Assembly (NCBI GenBank): GCA_021776415.1 | Contig: JAJFFY010000043.1 | Location: forward strand, 1-56,385 | Source: Hyphococcus sp. | GTDB taxonomy: Bacteria > Pseudomonadota > Alphaproteobacteria > Caulobacterales > Parvularculaceae | DNA: 56,385 bases | Direction: 5' to 3' | Made by a program: the position numbers and the translations under genes | In this document: positions 24,883 to 33,719 of the stretch, piece by piece | How the letters are laid out: each line of letters opens with the position of its first letter | Numbering within the stretch: the stretch's first letter is position 1 | The notes under the pieces: model-generated | Databases searched by the model: none | Told to the model about the DNA's origin: nothing | The model's input: only the letters and a program-made list of their open reading frames with translations

Positions 24883-25236
24883 ATGAAGATCTTTCAAACC
24901 GTCATTTTGGTAATTCTGGTTTTGATGAGCCTGTCTGCGGGCGCGGTGAAGCTGTTGCAAATGCCGCAAGAGGTGAAATTTTTTGAAGATGCGGGATTGG
25001 GCGTTTCTTTGCTGATGGCGTTGGGCGCGATACAGATCGTTGGCGGCGTTTTGGCGGCGATTCCGAAATTCAAACTACCTGGCGCCAGCATCATCGCGGT
25101 CGGATTTTTTGCGTCCACCATTGTTATTTTTATGACCGGACAGCTCGTCTTTGGCGCCTTTTCATTATTGCCGGTTGTTTTTGCGGGGCTCCTTATTGCG
25201 GGCGCGCGTAAACAGAACGTTCCGAGCGACCGCTAG
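24883..25236 (+). CDS. DoxX-like small membrane protein
   Basis: 117-residue protein with four hydrophobic helices. The pattern MSLSAGAVKLLQMPQEVKFFEDAGL, then LGAIQIVGGVLAAIPKFKLPGA, resembles the DoxX family (a conserved Gly-x-x-Lys in the first helix and an Ile-Gly-Gly turn in the second). Function is generally unknown, with some members in redox or sulfur metabolism. Clean ATG start; its last 44 bases overlap the end of the convergent FAD-dependent reductase on the other strand. Confidence 0.7.
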   Translation: MKIFQTVILVILVLMSLSAGAVKLLQMPQEVKFFEDAGLGVSLLMALGAIQIVGGVLAAIPKFKLPGASIIAVGFFASTIVIFMTGQLVFGAFSLLPVVFAGLLIAGARKQNVPSDR

Positions 25237-26362
25237 CGACGAGTCCGCCCCCGGAGGCGTGGCGCCTGCGTTTTTGAAAATAAATCCACTGTGCCAGCGC
25301 CCTTATCGGCGGGGTAAAGAGCGCGGCGTTGATCAACGCATTGGGCGGTGCGGCAGACCAGGCGCGGCGCATCCAATTTTTCAGTCCAAAGGCTGGGTAT
25401 TCCAGCGCCATCAGTGCGCCCGGATCGGCGCCGCCATCTTGAAGATATTCCGAGATTGCAGCGCCAGCGCGGCGTCCATATTGGAAGGCAAGGCGGATGC
25501 CGCCAGCGGTCAACGGTGAGACGAGACCAGCCGCGTCGCCGGTCAGGAGAACGCGGCGCGACGCAATTGGCGAGACCAATCCGCCGCAAGGGATGGGCCC
25601 GCAGCGTTTGGCTTTGACCTCGCAATTCCACAACGCGAAATTTGGGTCGATACGTTTGAGAAAGGTGTCAAAATCTGGTTTTCGTGGCGCGCCGAACGGA
25701 CCGTCCGAGACCGCAAGGCCAACCTGTGTCATGTTTACGCCGGGAACAACCCAGCCGAGATAGCCGGGCGCGAGCGCTGAATCGATAAAGCAATGCAGAA
25801 AGTCCGGGTCGACCGTCGGGGTTTCTTCATATTCGCTCTCCATACCGATCAGAAATTCACTGTTGCGGCCAAGCGCGAAACATTTCGCAACCCGCGACTT
25901 GGCGCCATCGGCGCCGAGGAGATAGCGCGCCTTGAGATTGTGACCATGAATATGAATGAGGTCGTCCGCTAGCGTTGCATCTTCAAATCTTGCGCTGAAG
26001 AATAAATCAGCGCCGGCGCGTGCAGCCTCCCGCGCCAGCCAGCGCATGATTGCCGCTGTGTCGGTCGCCAGAAAATAATAACCGGGGGCGAAGAGGTCGA
26101 TATTCTTCCCGCTTGGCGCATAAAGTCGGACGCCCGGAATTTTTCGGGTGAGCGCTGCGGGAATGTCGCATTCCTCCACTGCCTCTTTGACCAGAAGCCC
26201 TGTGGTTCTGACCCGTGCGCCGGGCTCAGTCTTGGCGTCGAGGACGGCAACCTTGAGGCCGCGATGGGCTGCGGCGCGCGCGGCAATCAGACCGGCGAAA
26301 CTCGCGCCGATAACGACAAGATCGTAAAGCTGTGGGTCGGGCCGCGTCGGATGGTTGTGCAT
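25193..26362 (-). CDS. FAD-dependent oxidoreductase, geranylgeranyl reductase family
   Basis: 389-residue flavoprotein. The N-terminal dinucleotide fold is VVIGASFAGLIAARAAAHRGLKVAVLD (GxSxAG form), and the second FAD motif is LLTGDAAGLVSPLTAGGIRLAFQYG near residue 290. The layout matches geranylgeranyl reductase-type enzymes, which saturate isoprenoid chains, and the related halogenase and hydroxylase class. Near neighbours do not fix the substrate. It lies convergent to the DoxX-like gene with 44 bp of shared sequence, and diverges from the lipoprotein gene downstream by 149 bp. Confidence 0.85.
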   Translation of the reverse strand: MHNHPTRPDPQLYDLVVIGASFAGLIAARAAAHRGLKVAVLDAKTEPGARVRTTGLLVKEAVEECDIPAALTRKIPGVRLYAPSGKNIDLFAPGYYFLATDTAAIMRWLAREAARAGADLFFSARFEDATLADDLIHIHGHNLKARYLLGADGAKSRVAKCFALGRNSEFLIGMESEYEETPTVDPDFLHCFIDSALAPGYLGWVVPGVNMTQVGLAVSDGPFGAPRKPDFDTFLKRIDPNFALWNCEVKAKRCGPIPCGGLVSPIASRRVLLTGDAAGLVSPLTAGGIRLAFQYGRRAGAAISEYLQDGGADPGALMALEYPAFGLKNWMRRAWSAAPPNALINAALFTPPIRALAQWIYFQKRRRHASGGGLVASGRSERSVYARPQ

Positions 26363-26511
26363 ATATGTGTTCTCCCGATGCGCTTGTGTCCTGATAAAAC
26401 GCGAATACGGCCTAAAACCGGCGGCGAGGAGGAATTTCTATGGGTGTGTTTGGACTTTGCGGCTGGCTGTCAAAAATGCTAAAAACTCCACCAGCAAATG
26501 GAGGCGCGCTG

Positions 26512-27012
26512 ATGAAGGTGTTCACAATTTTATCGATCGCTGGATTGCTGGCAGCCTGCGCCGCTGCCGGGCCGGTCGCGTACGGCCCTGCAGGGGCGAG
26601 CAACTTTGGCTATAGCAGCACGAAAATTGAAGCTGATCGCTACCGGATTGTTTATCACGGCTCCGGCGGCATGCCGCCTGAAATGGTTGAAGATTATGCT
26701 TTGCGCCGCGCCGCTGAGCTGACGCTTGCAAACGGCTATGACTGGTTTCGCGTCGCCTCGCGCGACATTACCGGTGAAGAACGCGGCGGCGTTTCCATTG
26801 GCGCAGGATTTGGCACCGGCTCGTATGGCCGGCGCGGCGGCGCCAGCGTTGGCGTCGGCGGCAATGTCGGCAAGGTGGGCGCGCAGGACTATTTCACGGT
26901 TAGAATGGAAGTGCTGATGGGCGAGGGCGATGCGCCCGATGACGGCGGCGCTTATGATGCGTTGTCGATTATCGACAGCTTTGTCGGCCCAACCGCAGCT
27001 CCCAGCCAATAG
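26512..27012 (+). CDS. CC0125/CC1285-type lipoprotein
   Basis: 166-residue predicted lipoprotein. The signal peptide is MKVFTILSIAGLLAAC with lipobox LAAC and lipidated C16. The mature part has the family core GYSSTKIEADRYRIVYHGSGG, then PPEMVEDYALRRAAELTLANGYDWFRV, followed by a glycine-rich stretch (GVSIGAGFGTGSYGRRGG) and a strand region. This matches a family described in Caulobacter as CC0125/CC1285; function is unknown. The ATG at 26512 has GGAGG seven bases upstream, better than the earlier in-frame start. The stop overlaps the next gene's GTG. Confidence 0.8.
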   Translation: MKVFTILSIAGLLAACAAAGPVAYGPAGASNFGYSSTKIEADRYRIVYHGSGGMPPEMVEDYALRRAAELTLANGYDWFRVASRDITGEERGGVSIGAGFGTGSYGRRGGASVGVGGNVGKVGAQDYFTVRMEVLMGEGDAPDDGGAYDALSIIDSFVGPTAAPSQ

Positions 27013-27551
27013 TGGCGATGGACTGGGCCTCGCTCCGGCGCATCGTCACTTGCGATGAAGCTGGCCGCTCGCGCATCCTCATCGATGGCGAGGCGGCGAA
27101 ACTGATTGCCGTCGACGAGGCGGGCCTCGCTGAAATCTGGACCGCGCCGCTGAACGCTAATGCGCTTGTTGACGCCACCGACATTCTTGCCGGTCAGGAT
27201 CTCAAACTCGAGCCCGACGCCGGCGCCGTGAAGGTGCGGTGGTTCACCGTTGCGCCCGAGGACGCATCAAAGTCAGCGGAGGAGCGCGACGCTGCGGCGG
27301 CGTTTGGGTTTGGCGCGGTTGGCGCGGCGCATGCGCGTGTGGATACCTCACGCCATCCGATGATGCACAAAACCACGACGCTCGACGTGATTGTGCTAAT
27401 CAAGGGCGAGGTGGATTTGTTGCTCGACGATGGCGGGCCAACGCGGCTGAAGCCCGGCGATGTGGTAATTCAGCGTGCGACCAATCATGCCTGGATCAAT
27501 CACGGGCCTGAGACCGCGTTGCTGGTGGCGGTGTTGATGGATGCCGGGTGA
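27012..27551 (+). CDS. Cupin domain-containing protein
   Basis: 179-residue protein with a C-terminal cupin barrel: HPMMHKTTTLDVIVLIKGEVDLLLDDG and LKPGDVVIQRATNHAWINHGPET, giving metal-ligand candidates in the first and second cupin motifs. The N-terminal 100 residues are not a recognised domain. Start is GTG at 27012, overlapping the lipoprotein stop, or ATG two codons in (27018). The two genes are probably co-expressed. Cupins of this shape bind small carboxylates or act as dioxygenases/isomerases; the reaction is unknown. Confidence 0.8.
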   Translation: MAMDWASLRRIVTCDEAGRSRILIDGEAAKLIAVDEAGLAEIWTAPLNANALVDATDILAGQDLKLEPDAGAVKVRWFTVAPEDASKSAEERDAAAAFGFGAVGAAHARVDTSRHPMMHKTTTLDVIVLIKGEVDLLLDDGGPTRLKPGDVVIQRATNHAWINHGPETALLVAVLMDAG

Positions 27552-27608
27552 GCGCGCAAACGATATAACAAACGACAATATAACATTACTCCGTATCAGG
27601 ATATTTTA

Positions 27609-27636
27609 TTGACGTGGAAAAGTTCTCTGCTATCTC
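27609..27636 (+). promoter_or_regulatory. Candidate sigma-70 type promoter
   Basis: TTGACG at 27609-27614 and TATCTC at 27631-27636, with a 16-bp spacer, lie 26 bases before the ICMT-like gene. The -35 is strong, the -10 moderate. Confidence 0.4.
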
Positions 27637-27662
27637 TGCCTTGAGTTTTTTGCGGAGAGAGA

Positions 27663-28253
27663 ATGACAGAGGGTGATCTCAGATATATTGTCGCCGGGCT
27701 GACAATATGTTTCATTTTGTGGATAGCGGGATTTGCCGTCTATTCCAGCGTGCGAAACAAAGTTAAAGCGGTTGCGGTAAGCCCCCGGCAGGCAACTCCA
27801 TGGCAGCGCCTGTTGCTGACTGTCGCTGTTGTCTTTGACGGATATCTCATCGCTCGCGCATGGGTCCCGGCTTTAGATCAATGGGTTCTCGCCCAGAGTT
27901 CTCCAGCGCCTTATCTTGCTGTGGGTTTGATGGCTGTTGGCGGCGGTTTGATGATTTTGACACATCTTCATATGGGCGCCTCCTGGCGGATTGGCGTTCC
28001 GAAAGAGGGTGGCGACATCGCCAGCCTCATCACAACCGGACCGCACCGGTTTTCACGCAATCCAATCTATCTCGGCATCCTGATCATGATTGCCGGCGGC
28101 GCGCTGGCGGCGCCCGGGCCGCTGAGTGTCGGCGCGCTGGTCATCACATTTGTCGGACTGCAATCGATTATTGCGGAAGAGGAAGCTTATCTTGTAGGTC
28201 AATTCGGTAGTGAATATGCTGCGTATAGAAAACGCGTGCGCCGCTGGCTTTGA
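27663..28253 (+). CDS. Isoprenylcysteine carboxyl methyltransferase-like membrane methyltransferase
   Basis: 196-residue integral-membrane protein with four to five transmembrane helices. It carries the C-terminal ICMT/phospholipid methyltransferase signature TGPHRFSRNPIYLGILIMIAGG, then EEEAYLVGQFGSEYAAYRKRVRRWL. These enzymes use SAM to methylate isoprenoid-linked or lipid substrates. In bacteria most are of unknown substrate. It heads a likely operon with the PaaI thioesterase (10 bp downstream) and the acyl-CoA ligase, suggesting lipid metabolism. An apparent sigma-70-type promoter precedes it. Confidence 0.85.
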   Translation: MTEGDLRYIVAGLTICFILWIAGFAVYSSVRNKVKAVAVSPRQATPWQRLLLTVAVVFDGYLIARAWVPALDQWVLAQSSPAPYLAVGLMAVGGGLMILTHLHMGASWRIGVPKEGGDIASLITTGPHRFSRNPIYLGILIMIAGGALAAPGPLSVGALVITFVGLQSIIAEEEAYLVGQFGSEYAAYRKRVRRWL

Positions 28254-28262
28254 AAGTTGTGA

Positions 28263-28673
28263 ATGACTGAAGAAAATCTTGCTGACGCCATCAATGCGAG
28301 CAATGCGCCGTTTGCTAAAATGATGGGCGTTGTGATGACGAACGTCACCAAGGCCCGCATCGAAGGCGAGCTTAAAGTCACCGAGGACCATTGCACCGTT
28401 CCGGCGACGCTTCATGGCGGCGCGATTATGGCGCTTGCGGACAATATGGGCGGGATCGGCGCATTTTTGAACATGCCCGAGGGCTCGATCACCAGTACGA
28501 TTGAGAGTAAGACAAATTTCCTGCGCGCGATCCCGGTCGGCCAGGTGGCGAAAGCGGTTACGACGCCGGTGCATATCGGGCGAACGCTCCAGGTCTGGAA
28601 GACTGAGATTTTTCGCGATGATGGAAAGCTTGCCGCCGTGGTGACACAGACGCAGATCATCCGGCAGGTTTGA
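28263..28673 (+). CDS. PaaI family hotdog thioesterase
   Basis: 136-residue hotdog-fold protein. The PaaI-type motif TLHGGAIMALADNMGG near residue 45 holds the HGG and the catalytic acidic residue, followed by STIESKTNFLRAIPVG. Predicted acyl-CoA thioesterase, possibly for aryl or medium-chain acyl-CoA. It sits between the ICMT-like gene and an acyl-CoA ligase on the same strand with 9- and 15-bp gaps, so it may hydrolyse the product of its neighbour or proofread. Confidence 0.88.
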   Translation: MTEENLADAINASNAPFAKMMGVVMTNVTKARIEGELKVTEDHCTVPATLHGGAIMALADNMGGIGAFLNMPEGSITSTIESKTNFLRAIPVGQVAKAVTTPVHIGRTLQVWKTEIFRDDGKLAAVVTQTQIIRQV

Positions 28674-28688
28674 GGGGATAACAACGCC

Positions 28689-30305
28689 ATGTATGACATC
28701 TCGCTCACTGACGCCTATTTCCCCGCCCAAGCAGGAACCGCCCCGGAAGCGATCACTATCGGCGATATGTTGCGCCGGCAGGCGGCGGCGCACCCCGATC
28801 GTCCGGCGTTGAAAGAACTTTCTTACGAAGGCGGGATCGGGCGCGTCTGGACCTATGAGGAACTCCTGGCCGATGTAGAACGGCTGGCCAAAGCGTTGGC
28901 GACACGGCACGACCAAGGCGCGCGCATTGCGGTCTATGCGAACAACCTTCCCGAGTGGGTGCTGTTAGAGTTCGCATCAGCGATAGCGGGCATAACGCTG
29001 GTCACCGTCAATCCCGCCTATCAGGCGCGCGAGTTGAAATTCATTCTTGAGCAGTCGCGATCCGAGGCGATCTATTATGTCGAGGATTTTCGCGGCAATC
29101 CTATGCAGCAAATCGCCGACGAGGCGTGCGATCAACTGCCCATGGTCCGCCAGCGTATTTTGCTGACCGATCACCAAGCGCTTTATGATGGCGCGGAGAA
29201 GGGCGCCCTGCCGAAAGTGCGCCCCGATGATGTTGCGCAAGTTCAATATACTTCCGGCACCACAGGCTTTCCCAAGGGCGCGCTCCTCCATCATCACGGA
29301 CTGGTCAGGAATGGCGTCGACACGATGACGCGCGCGGGCGTTAGCGCAGGCGACGTCTTCGTTCACAACATGCCGTTATTTCACACTACCGGCTGCGCCA
29401 TTCTCGCGCTCGGCGGTATCGGCGTCGGCGCGACGATGTTGCTGGCGCCGATGTTCGATCCGGAAATGATTATCCGCGTCATTGAGCGCGAACGCACCCG
29501 CTTTATTCTCGGCGTACCGACGATGATCGTCGCCCTGATCGATGAAGTAGAGCGCAGCGGGCGAGATGTTTCATCCGTGGAAAAGATGATGTCCGGCGGG
29601 GCGATGGTGGCGCCGGAGCTTGTGCGTAAGGCGAAAGCGGTCTTTGGCAGCACCATCCAGATTGTCTATGGCCAGACGGAATCCTCGCCGGTGATCACGC
29701 AGGCCTGGCATGACGATACGCTTGAAGATTTGACCGAAACGATCGGCCAGCCGCTGCCTCATGTGGAGGTTTCCATCCGTGATCCGCAGACCAATGAAGT
29801 TGTTGCCGTCAGCGCCCAGGGCGAGATTTGCACGCGCGGCTATCTCGTCATGACGGGGTATAACGACGCGCCGGAAGCGACGGAGAGCGCGATCGACAAA
29901 GACGGCTGGCTCCACACAGGCGATCTCGGCTGCATGGACAAGCGCGGTTTTGTAAAGATAACCGGGCGTGTCAAAGAGATGATTATTCGCGGCGGTGAGA
30001 ACCTTTTTCCGGCGGAAATTGAAAACGCGATGCTTGAACATGACGCGATTGCGGAAGTCGCGGTTGTCGGCATACCAGATGACAAATGGGGCGAGGAGAT
30101 TGCGTGTTTCATGCGCCCCGCAGCCGGTGAAAAGCCCGATGTCGCGGTGTTGAAGGCATTCATCCGCGAGCGCCTGTCGCCGCAGAAGACGCCGGCTTAT
30201 TGGGTATATGTCGATGAGTGGCCGCTGACCGGCTCGGGCAAAATACAGAAGTTTAAGCTTGCAGAAAGCTTTGAGCGCGGCGAGCACGAGGTGTTGCGGG
30301 CTTGA
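28689..30305 (+). CDS. AMP-binding acyl-CoA synthetase
   Basis: 538-residue ANL-family adenylating enzyme forming acyl-CoA from a fatty or aryl acid, ATP and CoA. Motifs: P-loop-like YTSGTTGFPKGALL, the adenylate motif VYGQTESSPV, DGWLHTGDLG, KEMIIRGGENLFPAEIE, and the C-terminal catalytic lysine segment LTGSGKIQKFKL. It is complete and typical of medium/long-chain fatty acyl-CoA ligases. Its stop lies one base from the end of the convergent rsmA gene. Chain length preference is unknown. Confidence 0.95.
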   Translation: MYDISLTDAYFPAQAGTAPEAITIGDMLRRQAAAHPDRPALKELSYEGGIGRVWTYEELLADVERLAKALATRHDQGARIAVYANNLPEWVLLEFASAIAGITLVTVNPAYQARELKFILEQSRSEAIYYVEDFRGNPMQQIADEACDQLPMVRQRILLTDHQALYDGAEKGALPKVRPDDVAQVQYTSGTTGFPKGALLHHHGLVRNGVDTMTRAGVSAGDVFVHNMPLFHTTGCAILALGGIGVGATMLLAPMFDPEMIIRVIERERTRFILGVPTMIVALIDEVERSGRDVSSVEKMMSGGAMVAPELVRKAKAVFGSTIQIVYGQTESSPVITQAWHDDTLEDLTETIGQPLPHVEVSIRDPQTNEVVAVSAQGEICTRGYLVMTGYNDAPEATESAIDKDGWLHTGDLGCMDKRGFVKITGRVKEMIIRGGENLFPAEIENAMLEHDAIAEVAVVGIPDDKWGEEIACFMRPAAGEKPDVAVLKAFIRERLSPQKTPAYWVYVDEWPLTGSGKIQKFKLAESFERGEHEVLRA

Positions 30306-30306
30306 G

Positions 30307-31134
30307 TTATTGCGCTGCGAACTTCGCCAGGATTTTATATTGGGCGACGGTGACGTCTTCGGCGCGCAATGTTTCGGCGACGCCAGCCTCGCCCAGGGCG
30401 TCAGCGAGGCGCGCGCCAAAGACGGATTTCAACGATGAGCGGAGCATTTTGCGGCGCTGGGAAAAGGCGGCTTGCGTTACTTTTTCGAGCGCTTCAATTT
30501 CTGCAAAAGCGTCGCTTGCCAGATCGAACAAGACCACAGTCGAGTCCACTTTCGGCGGCGGCGTGAAGGCGCGTGCGGGAAGATCAAAGGCGCGTGATGG
30601 CGAAGCGAGCGCCTGCGCGATTACCGACAAACGGCCATAGGTCTTCGATCCAGGTTCCGCGAGAATCCGGTCAGCGACTTCCTTTTGAAACATCAGCGCC
30701 ATCCGGATCCACAAGGCCGGGCCGGCTTTGAGCCATTTGATCAAAAGTTCCGTTGAAATATTGTAAGGCAGGTTGGCGATGATCTTTACCGGCAAAGCTC
30801 TCGCGACAATTTCCGCCTCCGCAATTTTCAGCGCATCGGCTTCAACAATCTGGAGCTTGCCCGGATAGGCTGCGCCGAGTTCGTTAAGGGCGTCGGTGCA
30901 GCGCTTGTCGCGTTCAATCGCGATCACTTGCGCGCCCGCCTCCAACAGCGCGCGGGTGAGGCCGCCAGGGCCTGGGCCAATTTCAAGAACGACGTCGCCA
31001 TCCCCGACATCGCCGGTACGGGCGATCTTCCGGGTAATGTTGAGATCAAGTAGGAAATGTTGACCGAGAGATTTCTTCGCCGCGAGATCGTAGCGCTCGA
31101 TAATCTCGCGTAAGGGCGGCAGCTCCGGGTTCAT
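30307..31134 (-). CDS. rsmA: 16S rRNA dimethyladenosine transferase
   Basis: 275-residue KsgA/RsmA enzyme that dimethylates A1518 and A1519 of 16S rRNA late in 30S assembly. Motifs: KKSLGQHFLLDLNI at the N-terminus, SAM loop LEIGPGPGGLTRALL near residue 50, and catalytic NLPYNIST near residue 122. The C-terminal domain is present. The ATG overlaps the pdxA stop by four bases (ATGA). The order lptD-surA-pdxA-rsmA is conserved widely in proteobacteria. Confidence 0.97.
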   Translation of the reverse strand: MNPELPPLREIIERYDLAAKKSLGQHFLLDLNITRKIARTGDVGDGDVVLEIGPGPGGLTRALLEAGAQVIAIERDKRCTDALNELGAAYPGKLQIVEADALKIAEAEIVARALPVKIIANLPYNISTELLIKWLKAGPALWIRMALMFQKEVADRILAEPGSKTYGRLSVIAQALASPSRAFDLPARAFTPPPKVDSTVVLFDLASDAFAEIEALEKVTQAAFSQRRKMLRSSLKSVFGARLADALGEAGVAETLRAEDVTVAQYKILAKFAAQ

Positions 31135-32168
31135 AAGTTTTGGCGACGGGTTTGCGCCATATCTGCGGCGAGGCGGATCGCGGCGATCAGGCTGTCGGCG
31201 CGGGCTATATTTTTGCCGGCAATATCGAGCGCCGTGCCGTGATCGGGCGACGTACGAACGATAGGCAGCCCAAGCGTGACGTTGACGGCGTAATGAAACG
31301 CCAGCGTTTTCGCCGGTATCAACGCCTGATCGTGCAACATGCAGAGCGCTGCGTCGTATGTCGCGCGCGCTTCTTCGTGAAATAGCGTGTCGGCAGGGAG
31401 GGGGCCGCGCACATCGAGCCCAATGTCGCGCAGTTCGTCGACGGCGGGGGCGATAATCATTTCGTCCTCAACGCCAAGCGCGCCGGCCTCGCCGGCATGG
31501 GGGTTGAGGCCGGATATGACGATGCGCGGCTGCTCAATCGCGAAATCATCACGCAAGGCCTGCGCTGTCACCATTGCCGTGTGGACAATAAGTTGCGGCG
31601 TCAACATTGCTACCGCATCCTTGACGGCGTGATGGATAGTGATGGGCACAGTGCGCAATTGCGGGCCCGCAAGCATCATCACCGGACCGCGTTCGCGGGC
31701 CCGGGGCATCGCCGCCGACTTGGTCAGATCGCCAAGAAATTCCGTATGCCCCGGAAATGCGAACCCGGCTGCCATCAGCATCGACTTCTGGATCGGGTTG
31801 GTGACGACGGCCGCAGCGGCGCCGTCAAGCGCAAATCCGACCGCGCGTTCGATGCTTTCTAAGACCGGTCGCGCATTTTCCTGCTGTGACAGGCCCGGCG
31901 TCGCCGTGACCTCTGCGGCCAGCGCCAGCACCGGCAAGCCGCTCGCGAATGCAGCGGGCGCTTCGCCCGGATCTGAGATAACCGCCGTCTCACGGGATGT
32001 TTTTGCAATCCGCGCCGGGTCGTCGATCAGGAAAAACGTCGGACCGCTATTGCGCAACGCCGCCCAGGCTTTGGCGGCAATCTCCGAGCCAACACCGCCC
32101 GGGTCACCCATAGTCAACGCGATAGGCAGCAGCGCATTTAGAGGGGATGCGGACAAATTTGCAGTCAC
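31131..32168 (-). CDS. pdxA: 4-hydroxythreonine-4-phosphate dehydrogenase
   Basis: 345-residue NAD-dependent enzyme of pyridoxal phosphate synthesis (DXP-dependent route). Recognisable features: PIALTMGDPGGVGSEI at about residues 15-30, the GHTEFL motif with a metal-ligand histidine (PGHTEFLGDL), and the C-terminal IVRTSPDHGTALDIAG stretch. Metal ligands appear intact. Start is GTG at 32168. Overlaps rsmA and follows surA by 97 bp on the same strand. PLP is the cofactor of the desulfurases 12-18 kb away, but a regulatory link is not implied. Confidence 0.97.
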   Translation of the reverse strand: MTANLSASPLNALLPIALTMGDPGGVGSEIAAKAWAALRNSGPTFFLIDDPARIAKTSRETAVISDPGEAPAAFASGLPVLALAAEVTATPGLSQQENARPVLESIERAVGFALDGAAAAVVTNPIQKSMLMAAGFAFPGHTEFLGDLTKSAAMPRARERGPVMMLAGPQLRTVPITIHHAVKDAVAMLTPQLIVHTAMVTAQALRDDFAIEQPRIVISGLNPHAGEAGALGVEDEMIIAPAVDELRDIGLDVRGPLPADTLFHEEARATYDAALCMLHDQALIPAKTLAFHYAVNVTLGLPIVRTSPDHGTALDIAGKNIARADSLIAAIRLAADMAQTRRQNL

Positions 32169-32264
32169 AGGTAAGCCGCCGGTTCTAATTGTTACCGCCC
32201 GCCATCGACAGGATGTATGTCAGACGGTTTTTTGCAAAATACTATACCGCAGGCTCTAAAAAAC

Positions 32265-33584
32265 TTAGCCTCGTAAGGAGAGTTGTTCTTTAAGGCGGAT
32301 ATCCACTGTCGATTTGCGCTCAATGTCGCGCAGGTACTGCTGGCCAATTCGCTGTAACTGACGTTGATAAATCCGGTTTTCAACCGTTACGCGCGAGGGA
32401 AGCCCAAGTCCCTCGTCTTTGTCACAAACATAAGCTGCGTGATAGGCGCCGTCCGCCTTGATGACCGGGCTGGTCTCTTTGTGGTCGAGATCTTCAATGA
32501 ACTCTGAAAATCGTGGGTCAATCGCCGCGAGCGTCATATTTTCGAGCAGCGTGTAGCCGATCCCCTTGCCAAGATCGATCCGCAAATCCCGCCCCGAGCA
32601 GACATCAGCGGTGGTGACGCGTTCAAATGCAAATCGCGCCGTATTTTCGCCGACAGACTCAGGCGCCGATAAATAAGCAAGTTTAAAAGTCGGCTCGCCA
32701 GCGATGACGGCTTCGCGCTTGTCACGTACCGCCAGCATCATGAAGGCGCCCTCGGACGGTATCGGGTTGGTGACGGCGCCGATCGGTAAGTCACGAATGG
32801 CCGCGTCGAGTTCCGGCTCCAGCTCCCCGCTGCGCACCCAGCCCATGTCGCCGCCGACGGCTGCGGTCGTGCAGGCTGAAAATTGTTGTGCGATGACGCT
32901 GAATGGCACGCCTTTGCGCATCTGTTCGATGAGTTGCAGCGCGCCTTGATAATATTGCTGCGCCTGCGCCGGATCATCGACGGGAATGCAGATTTCTGAA
33001 ATCAGAAATTGCTCAAGGCTGGCATCTTCGCGCATGCGTTCAAGCGTATCTTCGACTTCGTCGTCACTGACGCGTATGCGCTCGCGAAACCGACCTTGAA
33101 CGAGCTGTGGCCAGCTGATGGTGGTTTGCAGCTGCTGTTTCAGGGAGTTTATCGAAATGCCCTGCGACTCGAGCACGAGCTGCAAATCCTCGGGCCTCAT
33201 CTTCGACTGAGCGGCAATCATCGTCAGTTCTTCATCAATCTCCTGGTCGGAGACCGGAACATCAAATTTGGTGGTTTCCTGAAGTTTCAACCGCTCTTCA
33301 ATCAGGTCTCTGAGCGCTTGGCCTTGCAGCTGGGCCAAGGCGTCCTCGGGCAGCCGCCCGCCAGCTGAAATCATCATCAGCCGCATGCGCTGGCGCACAT
33401 CAAAGGTGGTGACAACCGAATCATTGACCACAGCGGCGACCGCTTCTCGCGGCACCCCGGATCGCCGAATGACCTCTTCACTTGTCGCTGTCGCGTCTGT
33501 TGGGTCCTGGGCAAGGCTTGCGCCAATGCTTAGAAATAACGAACAAGTTATTGAGATAGGTACGAAAAAACGCTTCAAGATCAT
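32265..33584 (-). CDS. surA: Periplasmic peptidyl-prolyl isomerase SurA
   Basis: 439-residue periplasmic chaperone that assists folding of outer-membrane proteins, LptD among them. It has a signal peptide (MILKRFFVPISITCSLFLS, cleavage after SLA), the SurA N-terminal chaperone domain (AAVVNDSVVTTFDVRQRM to WPQLVQGRFRERIRV), and one PpiC/parvulin domain (about residues 170-280; SVIAQQFSACTTAAVGGDMGW). The second parvulin domain looks degenerate or absent. I choose the ATG at 33584 since it begins the signal peptide; the open frame continues 17 codons upstream. Directly downstream of lptD. Confidence 0.92.
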   Translation of the reverse strand: MILKRFFVPISITCSLFLSIGASLAQDPTDATATSEEVIRRSGVPREAVAAVVNDSVVTTFDVRQRMRLMMISAGGRLPEDALAQLQGQALRDLIEERLKLQETTKFDVPVSDQEIDEELTMIAAQSKMRPEDLQLVLESQGISINSLKQQLQTTISWPQLVQGRFRERIRVSDDEVEDTLERMREDASLEQFLISEICIPVDDPAQAQQYYQGALQLIEQMRKGVPFSVIAQQFSACTTAAVGGDMGWVRSGELEPELDAAIRDLPIGAVTNPIPSEGAFMMLAVRDKREAVIAGEPTFKLAYLSAPESVGENTARFAFERVTTADVCSGRDLRIDLGKGIGYTLLENMTLAAIDPRFSEFIEDLDHKETSPVIKADGAYHAAYVCDKDEGLGLPSRVTVENRIYQRQLQRIGQQYLRDIERKSTVDIRLKEQLSLRG

Positions 33585-33719
33585 TACCGTGTTACTCGTT
33601 GGGCGGGCAGTTTCGACCGCCGGTCTGGACGCCATGGCCCGCTATGGCATCCTTGTAGATTGGGCGTGATGAACGGAAAATATAGCAAAATTGGGGCCGT
33701 GCAAGCGTCAAGGCGCGCT

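Noticed and set aside
28053..28916. Long minus-strand open frame opposite the thioesterase and acyl-CoA ligase
   Set aside because: Antisense to two clear genes; no recognisable domain.
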